This document shows, piece by piece, positions 9,430-17,593 of a stretch of DNA of 64,000 nt. The DNA comes from CAJXQU01 sp965223825 (GTDB lineage Bacteria; Pseudomonadota; Gammaproteobacteria; CAJXQU01). The notes beneath the pieces were generated by a model. The model did not search any database. It saw nothing but the letters and a program-made list of their open reading frames with translations, and had not been told where the DNA came from. The translations under genes and the position numbers were made by a program. How positions within the stretch are numbered: position 1 is the stretch's first letter; the number at the start of each line of letters is the position of its first letter. The stretch spans positions 3,224,001 through 3,288,000 of the forward strand of contig OZ245018.1 in NCBI GenBank assembly GCA_965223825.1, read 5' to 3'.

Positions 9430-10818
9430 ATGACTGACAAGAACACCAACGAATTGTGGGGCGGACGCTTCACGCAACCGACTGACGCCTTCGTGCAAGA
9501 ATTCACCGCTTCAGTGCAATTTGATCAACGCATGTACGCGCAAGATATTCAGGGCTCCATTGCACACGCAACGATGCTGACGAAAGTCGGCGTTTTAACC
9601 GACGACGAACGCGACGCGATCATTGATGGCTTGTCGGCAATCAAAGCGGAAATTGAACGCGGTGAGATGGAATGGTCAATCGCGCTGGAAGATGTCCACA
9701 TGAATATCGAACGTCGCCTGACCGATCGCATCGGTGACGTTGGTAAAAAATTACACACAGGCCGATCGCGCAATGATCAAGTCGCGACGGACATTCGCTT
9801 ATATTTACGCGAACAAATTGATCTCATCGACATTGAGTTAAAACGTGCGATCGCGAATCTTATTGACCTGGCCGAACAGCAAGCTGATACCGTGATGCCC
9901 GGTTTTACTCATCTACAAACCGCTCAACCGGTTACCTTCGGTCACCACATGTTGGCATGGGTTGAAAATTTATTACGTGATCGCGAACGTCTCGCTGACT
10001 GCCGCAAGCGTGTGAATGTCATGCCGCTGGGCGCCGCAGCATTAGCCGGAACAAGTTATCCAATCGATCGTCATTACACGGCAGAATTATTGGGTTTTGA
10101 TGCCGTGGCAGAAAATTCGTTGGACGCTGTGAGCGATCGCGATTTCGCCATTGAGTTCAATGCTTGCGCGGCGCTGATCATGACGCACCTTTCACGCTTT
10201 TCTGAGGAACTTGTCTTGTGGTGCTCGCAACAATTCAGTTTTGTCAGCATTGGGGACGCGTTTTGCACGGGCTCCTCGATCATGCCGCAAAAGAAAAACC
10301 CCGATGTTCCGGAACTCCTACGTGGAAAAACGGGTCGTGTTAATGGCAACCTGATCGCATTACTGACCTTAATGAAAGGCCAACCGTTGGCTTACAACAA
10401 GGACAATCAGGAAGATAAGGAGCCATTATTCGACAGCGTCGATACATTGCGCGGCAGTCTACGTGCTTTTGCAGACATGGCCCCGGCGATCAGTGTGAAT
10501 AAAGCGAACATGCGTGCAGCGACCATGAAAGGCTTCGCCACCGCGACGGATCTTGCGGATTATCTGGTGCGAAAAGGCATGGCCTTTCGCGACGCGCACG
10601 AAGTGGTTGGGAATACCGTGGCGAGCGCAGAGCGTCAGTCAAAAGATATTGCTGATCTCACTCTGGAAGAGCTGAATGTGTTCTCCGACGTGATCGAGTC
10701 AGATGTTTATGATGTACTAACATTAGAAGGCGCTCTTGCAGCGCGAAATCATATCGGCGGCACCGCACCAGCACAGGTGCGCGCAGCAGTCGAGCGGGCC
10801 CGTCAACGACTCAGTTAA
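9430..10818 (+). CDS. argH: Argininosuccinate lyase
   Basis: The 462 residues match the ArgH family throughout: N-terminal LWGGRFTQPTDAFVQEFTAS, the conserved TGRSRNDQVATD, GFTHLQTAQPVTFGHH, and the fumarase/aspartase-superfamily signature GSSIMPQKKNPDVPE (residues 281-295), which includes the catalytic serine loop. It cleaves argininosuccinate to arginine and fumarate in the last step of arginine synthesis, in the cytoplasm as a homotetramer. Divergence from algZ across a 79-base gap is a classic gammaproteobacterial arrangement. Confidence 0.96.
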   Translation: MTDKNTNELWGGRFTQPTDAFVQEFTASVQFDQRMYAQDIQGSIAHATMLTKVGVLTDDERDAIIDGLSAIKAEIERGEMEWSIALEDVHMNIERRLTDRIGDVGKKLHTGRSRNDQVATDIRLYLREQIDLIDIELKRAIANLIDLAEQQADTVMPGFTHLQTAQPVTFGHHMLAWVENLLRDRERLADCRKRVNVMPLGAAALAGTSYPIDRHYTAELLGFDAVAENSLDAVSDRDFAIEFNACAALIMTHLSRFSEELVLWCSQQFSFVSIGDAFCTGSSIMPQKKNPDVPELLRGKTGRVNGNLIALLTLMKGQPLAYNKDNQEDKEPLFDSVDTLRGSLRAFADMAPAISVNKANMRAATMKGFATATDLADYLVRKGMAFRDAHEVVGNTVASAERQSKDIADLTLEELNVFSDVIESDVYDVLTLEGALAARNHIGGTAPAQVRAAVERARQRLS

Positions 10819-10897
10819 ATTAAGTTGTGATTTAATTAACGTTGAAGCGTCTGACGCTAACCGTAGGGAAATTTTGAAAGAAAGGGGGAATTCATCA

Positions 10898-13771
10898 ATG
10901 AAGAAACTATTAATCGTTGTAGGTCTTATCTTCGCCATCGTGATCGCCGCGCTGATTGCTATACCGCTGCTGTTCGATCCGAATGATTATAAGGACACGA
11001 TCATCAGCCAAGTACAAAAACGGACGGGACGTGATCTGGCCATTCCTGGCGAACTGAAAATGTCGAAATTCCCATCTCTCGGTGTCGATATCGGTGCGAT
11101 TGAACTGGGCAATGCTGACGGCTTTGGTGATCAACCCATGTTGAAAAGTGGTCAAGCCAGCGTCAGCGTAAAACTGCTTCCATTACTGAAAAAAGACGTT
11201 CAAGTCAGCACGCTGACCTTACGCGATGTCTACATCAATCTCGGTCGAAATGCGGAAGGCAAAACCAACTGGGATGATTTGATAGCGCTGGGCGGTGAGA
11301 AAGAAACGAAAGAATCCGGTGATGCTAAAAATCTCGCTGCATTGGCCATCGGTGGAATTGATCTGGAAAATGCAAACTTGGTCTGGGACGACAAGCTGCT
11401 CGGTAAAAAATACGCAGTCAGCGAGCTGAACCTAAAAACCGGTGAGCTGGCGTTGAATGCGCCGATTGATTTGGCGTTAAGCGCAAAATTGGATGCCGCT
11501 GCGGAAGGTATCGCCGGTGATGTCGCGCTGGACGGCACGATCGAATACGATCTGAATGCGAAAAAATATTCCATAGAACCCATCGACTTTAATGCTGATC
11601 TAACCGGTTCCGGTGTGCCCGGTGGCGCCGCTAAAATTAAACTGGAAGCGAGCGCAGTCACGGCCGATCTGACCGCGGGAACAACCAGCATTAGCGGGTT
11701 GGATCTGGACGCGCTCGGAACCACAGTAAAAGGCGATATCGATGCAAGCAATATCTTCGATAAGATTCCACTGGCAAATGGTGATATCACGATCAATGCC
11801 GATTCCATTCCCGATCTATTAAGAGCTCTCGGCCAATCACCCGATCTTGTACCGCTGAAAAATCTCAATGCAGAAGCCAAGTTTGATAGTAATGGCGATC
11901 GCATGGTTATTGAAAAACTCGATGCAAACGCAACTCTACAAGGCGGTCAGTTTCCGGATCCCGTTGATGTCAAACTCAATGTTAAAGGCGATGTTGACTT
12001 AGGTAAGCAAACGGCCAATTTGACTGAACTTAAATTTGAAGGACTCGGCACAACGGTAGACGGCAATATTCGCGCAAGTAATATTACCGCGCCGATTCCA
12101 CTACTAAATGGCAAGCTGAATATTAACGCCAGCGATGTGGCAGCATTACTTGCTGCGCTTGGCCAAGACGCATCTGCGATTCCACTCAAAAGTCTGACAG
12201 CAAACACCAGCCTGAACAGTACTGCGGATAGCATGAAAGTGGAGAACCTCACGGCCAAGGCCACACTCGCCGGCGATCAGATCCCGAATAGTCCGGTGGA
12301 TATTAACCTGAACACGACCGCAGACGTGAACTTAAAAGCGGAAACGTTAAATGTCGAAAGTTTCACCATTAAGGGCATGGGACTCGATGTGCAAGGTGCG
12401 GTTAAAGGTTCGCAGATCATTAAAAACCCAAACCTGAACGGTACACTAAAAGTTGCGGCGTTTAATCTGCGCAAACTCATGACGCAATTAAATATTGATC
12501 CTCCCGTTACTTCTGACGCGAACGTGTTGGGCAATCTGGCCTTTAATTCTGGCTTTAGTGCGACGAAGAATACCGTCGGCTTGAAAGGTATGACCCTAAC
12601 CTTAGATGACTCAACCATAAAAGGCGATCTGTCCGTCGCGAACTTCTCCAACCCTGCGCCGAGTTTTAATATCAATATTGATAAAATTAATGTTGACCGT
12701 TATCTCGCCCCCACTGCTGAAGGCGAGAAAAAAGCACCCGCGACACCTGAAACTGCTGCCGGTGCCGCAGCAGGTTTACCGCTGGATACACTCCGCAAGC
12801 TGAAAGCCAACGGCACGCTAAATATTGGCAGCTTGGTTATTTCTAACGCAAAACTGAGTAATGTTTCCCTCGGCTTAGATGCGAAAGGTGGCGTCATTAA
12901 ACTCTCACCCGCCAAAGCGAACCTCTACAAAGGTAGCTATAACGGTGATGTGAAACTTGATGCGACCGGCAAAGTAGCTGTTGTCAATTTGAACAGCGCT
13001 CTTGCAGGTGTACAAGCGGCACCTTTAATCACAGATCTGACCGGAAAATCAAAAATCGATGGCACGATGTCAGCAAAAATCAATATTACGACATCTGGTG
13101 CAACACCTGACGCCATGAAAAAAACACTCAACGGCAATTCGGATTTTAAATTTGAAAACGGTGCGTTGCTTGGCGTCAATCTGGCCAAAATCATACGAGA
13201 AGCGAAAGCCAAGTTATCCGGTCAAACAGCGGCAGCAACAACGGAGGAAGTCAAAACGGACTTTAGTGAATTGGGTGCGACTGCGACGATTAAAAACGGC
13301 GTAGTCTCAAACCAGGACTTCCTGATGAAATCGCCTTTTATCCGTGTTAATGGCGCAGGCACCGCTAATCTAGTCAACGAAGCTGTAGATTATAATGTGA
13401 CAGCTAAAATCGTCGGCACATATGAAGGACAAGGCGGTGCGGATCTGAATGAACTGAAAGGCTTGGCGATTCCGATCAAAGTATCCGGTACGTTTACTAA
13501 CCTGAGCTATAAACCGGATGTTGGAGGTTTACTCAAAGCACGTGCGGATCAGGAATTGGAAAAACAAAAAGAGAAATTGCAGGGTAAAGCTGCTGAAAAA
13601 CTCGAAAAAGTCTTACCGGGTGATTTGAAAGGCTTACTTGGTGGCGGCAGTAAATCTGACGCAGCCGGTGACGCAGCACCTGTCGAAGGAGCAGCAAATG
13701 CAGCGCCGAAAGAGGAGGCCAAACCCGAAGATATGGTGAAAGATAAGCTGAAAGATATGCTCAAATTCTGA
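10898..13771 (+). CDS. asmA: AsmA family protein
   Basis: This protein of 957 residues has an N-terminal membrane anchor (residues 2-24), the AsmA opening LLFDPNDYKDTIISQVQKRT and AIPGELKMSKFPSLGVDIG, and the family C-terminal region with NGNSDFKFENGALLGVNLAK followed by a charged Lys/Glu-rich tail. AsmA proteins are inner-membrane anchored, span the periplasm and belong to the group implicated in lipid transport to the outer membrane. The middle contains three diverged copies of a module (around residues 270-345, 370-470 and 480-575), each with a GLGTTVxGNIxASN-like and an ALGQxxxxxPLKxL-like segment. The ATG at 10898 follows AAAGGGGGAA; the frame extends further back inside argH but that start has no support. 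Confidence 0.85.
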   Translation: MKKLLIVVGLIFAIVIAALIAIPLLFDPNDYKDTIISQVQKRTGRDLAIPGELKMSKFPSLGVDIGAIELGNADGFGDQPMLKSGQASVSVKLLPLLKKDVQVSTLTLRDVYINLGRNAEGKTNWDDLIALGGEKETKESGDAKNLAALAIGGIDLENANLVWDDKLLGKKYAVSELNLKTGELALNAPIDLALSAKLDAAAEGIAGDVALDGTIEYDLNAKKYSIEPIDFNADLTGSGVPGGAAKIKLEASAVTADLTAGTTSISGLDLDALGTTVKGDIDASNIFDKIPLANGDITINADSIPDLLRALGQSPDLVPLKNLNAEAKFDSNGDRMVIEKLDANATLQGGQFPDPVDVKLNVKGDVDLGKQTANLTELKFEGLGTTVDGNIRASNITAPIPLLNGKLNINASDVAALLAALGQDASAIPLKSLTANTSLNSTADSMKVENLTAKATLAGDQIPNSPVDINLNTTADVNLKAETLNVESFTIKGMGLDVQGAVKGSQIIKNPNLNGTLKVAAFNLRKLMTQLNIDPPVTSDANVLGNLAFNSGFSATKNTVGLKGMTLTLDDSTIKGDLSVANFSNPAPSFNINIDKINVDRYLAPTAEGEKKAPATPETAAGAAAGLPLDTLRKLKANGTLNIGSLVISNAKLSNVSLGLDAKGGVIKLSPAKANLYKGSYNGDVKLDATGKVAVVNLNSALAGVQAAPLITDLTGKSKIDGTMSAKINITTSGATPDAMKKTLNGNSDFKFENGALLGVNLAKIIREAKAKLSGQTAAATTEEVKTDFSELGATATIKNGVVSNQDFLMKSPFIRVNGAGTANLVNEAVDYNVTAKIVGTYEGQGGADLNELKGLAIPIKVSGTFTNLSYKPDVGGLLKARADQELEKQKEKLQGKAAEKLEKVLPGDLKGLLGGGSKSDAAGDAAPVEGAANAAPKEEAKPEDMVKDKLKDMLKF

Positions 13772-13789
13772 TCACCTTTCTCTTTTGCT

Positions 13790-13827
13790 CCAACAAGCTG
13801 ATCGCATTCGCCCGATCAGCTTGTTGG
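13790..13827. terminator. Long perfect hairpin between asmA and mutY
   Basis: A 15-base perfect inverted repeat (arms 13790-13804 and 13813-13827, 8-base loop) lies 18 bases past the asmA stop. The arms include CTGATCG/CGATCAG. There is no strong T-run after it (GAATGTTACTTCTT), so it may act as a stabilising 3' end or a weak terminator rather than a standard intrinsic terminator. Confidence 0.6.
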
Positions 13828-13871
13828 AATGTTACTTCTTACTGAAAATGTCTCTGTAACTCATCCACCTC

Positions 13872-14936
13872 ATGAAATCGTTCAGCGACCGTCTCCTTCG
13901 TTGGTTTGATCAACATGGTCGCCACGATCTGCCGTGGCAAATAGATAAAACGCCATACCGTGTCTGGATATCCGAGATCATGTTGCAACAGACGCAAGTC
14001 CAAACCGTCATTCCCTATTACGAACGGTTTATGCAACGCTTTCCTGATCTCACCTCTCTCGCGATCGCCGCTGAGGATGATGTGCTGTACCACTGGTCAG
14101 GACTGGGGTATTACGCACGGGCCCGTAATCTGCACAAAGCCGCAAGACACATTCAGTCCGAACATGCTGGCATTTTTCCTGATCAGATCGAAAACGTGAT
14201 TGCCTTACCCGGCATCGGCCGATCAACCGCAGCCGCTATTCTTGCGATCACGCAACACCAACATCACGCGATTCTTGATGGTAATGTAAAACGTGTTCTC
14301 AGCCGTCATCATGCGATCGTAGGTTGGCCCGGACAAAAAGACGTTGAAAACCAGCTCTGGAAGTTCGCAGAGTCACATACCCCAATGGATCGCGTTGCCG
14401 ACTACACACAAGCGATCATGGACCTTGGCGCGACGATTTGCACACGCACTAAACCGCATTGCGAACGCTGTCCGTTGAATGGATCCTGCCTAGCATTTGC
14501 GCAGAATCGACAACCTGAATTTCCAAATCGCAAACCCAAAAAAGCTATGCCTGAGAAACACACCTATTTTCTGATCTTGCAACGGAATAAGGACAAGGCC
14601 GTGTTACTCACGAAACGCCCTGCAAGCGGCATCTGGGGCGGATTATGGAGTTTTCCTGAGGTTGCCGATACTGATGAGATTAGCCCCTTTGTCATCGACT
14701 CTTTGGGTGTCACCCCGAACAAAATCGAAACGCTGCCGAACATTCGTCATACTTTCAGCCATTTTCATTTGCATATCACACCCGTGTTGATTTCTACGGC
14801 TGACTTTCATCCCAATGCGGGTCGCATCATGGAATCAAAAGAGACACTCTGGTATAACAACGCGCAGGATCAGGCTGTTGGTTTGGCCGCTCCTGTTCGT
14901 TCATTATTAAACGTAATTCGAGGTGAATCGGAATGA
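13872..14936 (+). CDS. mutY: A/G-specific adenine glycosylase MutY
   Basis: The enzyme removes adenine mispaired with 8-oxoguanine or guanine. The helix-hairpin-helix/GPD domain covers residues about 20-190 (LPWQIDKTPYRVWISEIMLQ with the TQV that follows, and ALPGIGRSTAAAILAI). The [4Fe-4S] cluster loop has the family spacing Cys-x6-Cys-x2-Cys-x5-Cys (CTRTKPHCERCPLNGSC). The C-terminal third is the NUDIX-like 8-oxoG recognition domain (about 230-345, GIWGGLWSFPE). Its length of 354 is normal. It overlaps yggX by four bases (ATGA), as in the E. coli mutY-yggX operon. Confidence 0.95.
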   Translation: MKSFSDRLLRWFDQHGRHDLPWQIDKTPYRVWISEIMLQQTQVQTVIPYYERFMQRFPDLTSLAIAAEDDVLYHWSGLGYYARARNLHKAARHIQSEHAGIFPDQIENVIALPGIGRSTAAAILAITQHQHHAILDGNVKRVLSRHHAIVGWPGQKDVENQLWKFAESHTPMDRVADYTQAIMDLGATICTRTKPHCERCPLNGSCLAFAQNRQPEFPNRKPKKAMPEKHTYFLILQRNKDKAVLLTKRPASGIWGGLWSFPEVADTDEISPFVIDSLGVTPNKIETLPNIRHTFSHFHLHITPVLISTADFHPNAGRIMESKETLWYNNAQDQAVGLAAPVRSLLNVIRGESE

Positions 14937-15211
14937 CACGCATGGTCAATTGCATCAAACTGGGTGAAGAAGGCGAAGGCTTGGATCGAATGCCGTACCC
15001 AGGTGAACTCGGTCAACGCATCTACGACAACGTTTGCAAACAAGCATGGCAATTATGGCTCGGTCATCAAACGATGTTGATCAACGAAAATCGATTGACA
15101 CCTATCGAACCAAAAGCACGCCAATTCCTTGAATCTGAAATGGAAAAATTCTTTTTCGGCGATGGATCAGAAAAACCAGAAGGCTACGTCGCTCCAGAAG
15201 AAGACAAATAA
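14933..15211 (+). CDS. yggX: YggX, Fe(II)-trafficking / oxidative damage protection protein
   Basis: This 92-residue protein matches YggX end to end: MTRMVNCIKLGEEGEGLDRM with the conserved Cys7, PYPGELGQRIYDNVCKQAW and the acidic, proline-containing end. The family protects iron-sulfur clusters under oxidative stress and may move Fe(II). Translational coupling with mutY, itself an Fe-S enzyme, supports the call. Confidence 0.95.
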   Translation: MTRMVNCIKLGEEGEGLDRMPYPGELGQRIYDNVCKQAWQLWLGHQTMLINENRLTPIEPKARQFLESEMEKFFFGDGSEKPEGYVAPEEDK

Positions 15212-15225
15212 AAACGTCAAAGGAC

Positions 15226-15254
15226 TTGACTCAACCCCGCGCAAAAGGTGTAAT
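15226..15254 (+). promoter_or_regulatory. Sigma-70 promoter of tRNA-Phe
   Basis: TTGACT at 15226-15231 and TGTAAT at 15249-15254 are separated by 17 bases, each one mismatch from consensus. The GC-rich stretch just after (ACCGCGCTCG) looks like the discriminator of a stringently controlled stable-RNA promoter. The mature tRNA begins 28 bases downstream of the -10 element. Confidence 0.8.
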
Positions 15255-15282
15255 ACCGCGCTCGAAATGATCCCTGATCAAT

Positions 15283-15358
<76 letters not shown>

Positions 15359-15566
15359 TCTTAGTAAGACCTTGTCATGTTAGCGTTTACTTACTCAATC
15401 ACATTAAGTAAGCACTATGTAAGCAAAATAACTTTCCCGAATACCACTATTGGAACGATTGCCTTTATAACCAGCCTAAGTTAGTGTACTATCTCGCGCC
15501 CGCTTGAAAAAGCTGGCTTTTGGTCGATACTCAATAACAAAGACATGTACTGGAGAAGGTGGAATC

Positions 15567-15722
15567 ATGGCACGCCCTATTAAGGAAACGCCTGTTTTAG
15601 AAGGAAAACAAGCTAATCGCTTTAATAAAATGATCAAAAAGAACGAAAAAAAGATCGTTCCGAAAGAAAAGATCAAAAAAGCCGTAGCATTTTTTCAGCA
15701 GGTTGAAATTATAGCGAAATAG
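15567..15722 (+). CDS. Small basic protein, possible antitoxin of a GNAT pair
   Basis: This 51-residue lysine-rich protein begins MARPIKETPVLEGKQANRF. I chose the ATG at 15567 because GGAGAAGGTGG lies just upstream; a longer frame to 15504 has no such site. The MARPIKETPvL-GkdA opening recurs in small proteins placed directly upstream of putative toxins, from general recollection of such pairs rather than a search. The next gene starts one base after its stop, so the two must be translationally coupled. It lacks a clear ribbon-helix-helix pattern, unlike the DUF1778 antitoxins of classical GNAT toxins. Confidence 0.6.
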   Translation: MARPIKETPVLEGKQANRFNKMIKKNEKKIVPKEKIKKAVAFFQQVEIIAK

Positions 15723-15723
15723 C

Positions 15724-16278
15724 TTGAAACTCTATAGGTTAGATCAGCCCGAGCGCTCTAAATCGTTTTCATGTGGTGATGATGATTTAGATGAATTCTA
15801 TCGAGCCGATTCAATATCTGCAGCAAAAGAGCTGTTGTGTGTGACATATGCTTTTCTAGATGACGACGAAATCACTTGTGCATTTTTTAGTGTTTCGAAT
15901 GACTCAATCAAAAAAGAAGACTTTTCTAGATCCCGCTACAAAAAAATACTTCATCCAGTACCTTTCCAGAAACGGTACTCCAGTATGCCTGCTGTTAAGA
16001 TAGGCCGCTTAGGTGTTGACAAAAATTCTCAAAGAAAAAACTTCGGTTCACAAATCCTTGATTATATAAAAGTCTGGTTCAAAATTAACAACAAAACGGG
16101 CTGCAGGTTTATTACCGTTGATGCATACAATAATAGAGAGACAATAAAATTCTATAAAAAGAATGACTTCGAGTTTTTAGATAACAGCCAAGATAGTGTG
16201 AATAGTAAAACTCGTATTATGTTCTACGATCTAATCAATTATGATGTCCAGTCTGTCATAGACAATCCAGAAGACTAA
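15724..16278 (+). CDS. GNAT family N-acetyltransferase, possible toxin
   Basis: This protein of 184 residues has the acetyl-CoA binding motif A in AVKIGRLGVDKNSQRKNFGS (about residues 95-114, Q/R-x-x-G-x-A type) and a C-terminal FYKKNDFEFL strand-loop typical of GNAT folds. The opening LYRLDQPERSKSFSCGDDDL followed by DEFY resembles TacT/AtaT-like toxins, in which a Phe-x-Cys-Gly segment starts the domain. The start is TTG at 15724, as no ATG exists in frame before motif A. The DNA is AT-rich compared with mutY. An ordinary acetyltransferase remains possible; the small partner upstream argues for a toxin role. Confidence 0.75.
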   Translation: MKLYRLDQPERSKSFSCGDDDLDEFYRADSISAAKELLCVTYAFLDDDEITCAFFSVSNDSIKKEDFSRSRYKKILHPVPFQKRYSSMPAVKIGRLGVDKNSQRKNFGSQILDYIKVWFKINNKTGCRFITVDAYNNRETIKFYKKNDFEFLDNSQDSVNSKTRIMFYDLINYDVQSVIDNPED

Positions 16279-16301
16279 AGTATTTTACTGTTTGCCAACT
16301 A

Positions 16302-16386
16302 CTATTTTTCCTTAGGGTAAAGTTTGTAACATGCATATTGAATCGCCTTTGCGCCTTTTCTGCTAGTGACTTCGGCGCCATATTTA
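16302..16386 (-). pseudogene. Possible C-terminal remnant cut by the IS element
   Basis: Read leftward from the IS edge, one frame gives GAEVTSRKGAKAIQYACYKL and a further five residues (YPKEK) before tandem TAG stops. This looks like a genuine protein end rather than random sequence, and the IS boundary at 16387 would have removed the rest. I do not recognise the family, and nothing on the far side of the IS continues it in the same direction. Confidence 0.3.
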
Positions 16387-16413
16387 TGTAAACCTCCCTT
16401 TTTTAGTGACATC

Positions 16414-17166
16414 CTAAATTAGAGTTTTCGGTGGCTGGTGCTTGACCAGATATTCCCAAGGTGTCAGATCACCGAGGGAGCCATGAGTCCGTTCTTCGTT
16501 GTATTCCCTGAGCCAGTTTTCCGTTAGTTCCCGCACTTCGTTCAGCGCTCGGAAGACATGCATGTTCAGAACCTCATTGCGGTAGGTTTGATTGAATCGC
16601 TCGACATAAACGTTCTGTGTTGGCTTGCCTGGTTTAATAAATTCAAGTTCGACGTCGTGTTCTTCTGCCCACTCCGCCAGGGTTGTTGAGATAAATTCCG
16701 GACCATTGTCCATCCGCAGTTTGTTAGGGTGCCCTCTCTAGGCAACGGCACGTTCTAATACCCGAATGACTCTGGGGGCTGGCAGGTTCAGATCAATCTC
16801 GATGGCCAAAGCCTCTCGATTGAAATCATCGACCAAGTTAAACGTTCGGAAACGGCGGCCACAGAACAAGCTGTCACTCATAAAATCCATTGACCAACAA
16901 TAATTGGCTGTTGTTGGTACGGCCAATGGCTCTGGGCTACGAGCAGGCAAACGTTTCTTGCCTCTGCGGCGTTTGTTTAAATTGAGCTCACAGTAAATCC
17001 GATAGACCCGCTTGTGATTCCAGTGGTGTCCCCAACGCTGTAGAATCTTAAACAGCTTGCCGTAGGCGGGGTAACGCTCAACGGCTTCTTGAAGTTTGGA
17101 AATGACTTCATCATCCCTATGTAGTTCTGGTCGATACCGATACACAGAATCACTAATGTTCACCAC
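16414..17166 (-). pseudogene. IS3-family transposase OrfB interrupted by an amber codon
   Basis: The frame encodes the integrase-core part of an IS3 transposase: HTH_21-like N-terminus (RYRPELHRDDEVISKLQEAV), first catalytic Asp in WSMDFMSD, second in DNGPEF, and Glu in YVERFNQTYRNEVL. All three catalytic residues are present. A TAG at 16738-16740 splits the frame in place, where relatives have Trp (VAWRG-PNKLRMDNG). The reading frame continues without a shift on both sides, so a single G-to-A type change explains it. The frame extends further back to the end of orfA, as expected for a frameshift fusion. Confidence 0.9.
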
Positions 17167-17224
17167 TCGACAAGCTCTTCGTTGGCTAATGTCGTGAATT
17201 TTTACATAATCAACCAGCTGCCGT

Positions 17225-17503
17225 TTAATAGCTGGCTTTAGAGCTTTTTTCTACAATATCTTTTAAGGTTTTGTGATCCAGACTGAGCTCGGCGTACATC
17301 TGTTTAAGGCGACGATTCTCATCTTCCAGTTCCTTCAGTCGCTTGATATCTGATGCTTCCATACCACCGTACTTCGATTTCCAGTTATAGTAGGTGGCGT
17401 CAGAAATGCCATACTCACGGCCGGCTTCCTTAACCAGCCGGCCACCTTCCACTTCGTTCAATATCTTGACGATTTGCGTTTCTGAGTAGCGTGATTTTTT
17501 CAT
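17225..17503 (-). CDS. IS3-family transposase OrfA
   Basis: This 92-residue OrfA has the helix-turn-helix (RYSETQIVKILNEVEGGRL, then EYGISDATYYNWKSKY) and the leucine-zipper segment (KRLKELEDENRRLKQMYAEL). GGAGAACGGATA precedes its ATG. The end is unusual. Relatives end VIEKKL with A-AAA-AAG as the slippery site; here the run has six A residues, the normal stop is bypassed and SSKASY is added. That disturbs the -1 frame relation to orfB. Confidence 0.88.
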   Translation of the reverse strand: MKKSRYSETQIVKILNEVEGGRLVKEAGREYGISDATYYNWKSKYGGMEASDIKRLKELEDENRRLKQMYAELSLDHKTLKDIVEKSSKASY

Positions 17504-17593
17504 TATCCGTTCTCCGTATCGATGCAGTTTACGTTAGAGAACTCTAAATGGTTGTGTCGCTAGTTTAGGGGAGGTTTACACTACCGCGATACT

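Larger units (their letters stand above)
16387..17580 (-). mobile_element. IS3-family insertion sequence, decayed
   Basis: A 1,194-base element is bounded by inverted repeats that start with a perfect TGTAAACCTCCC at 16387 and, on the other strand, at 17580. The similarity continues in patches for about 40 bases, both ends reaching TTAGAGTT. It holds orfA and orfB read leftward. No perfect target duplication is visible (TTA on the left, CTA on the right). Both the frameshift site and orfB are damaged, so it is unlikely to transpose by itself. Confidence 0.92.

Noticed and set aside
11230..11904. 224-codon frame on the minus strand inside asmA
   Set aside because: It mirrors the repetitive, codon-biased asmA gene, has no ribosome binding site and no recognisable domain.
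16381..17583. Target-site duplication around the IS
   Set aside because: The flanking triplets are TTA and CTA and do not match, so no duplication can be claimed.
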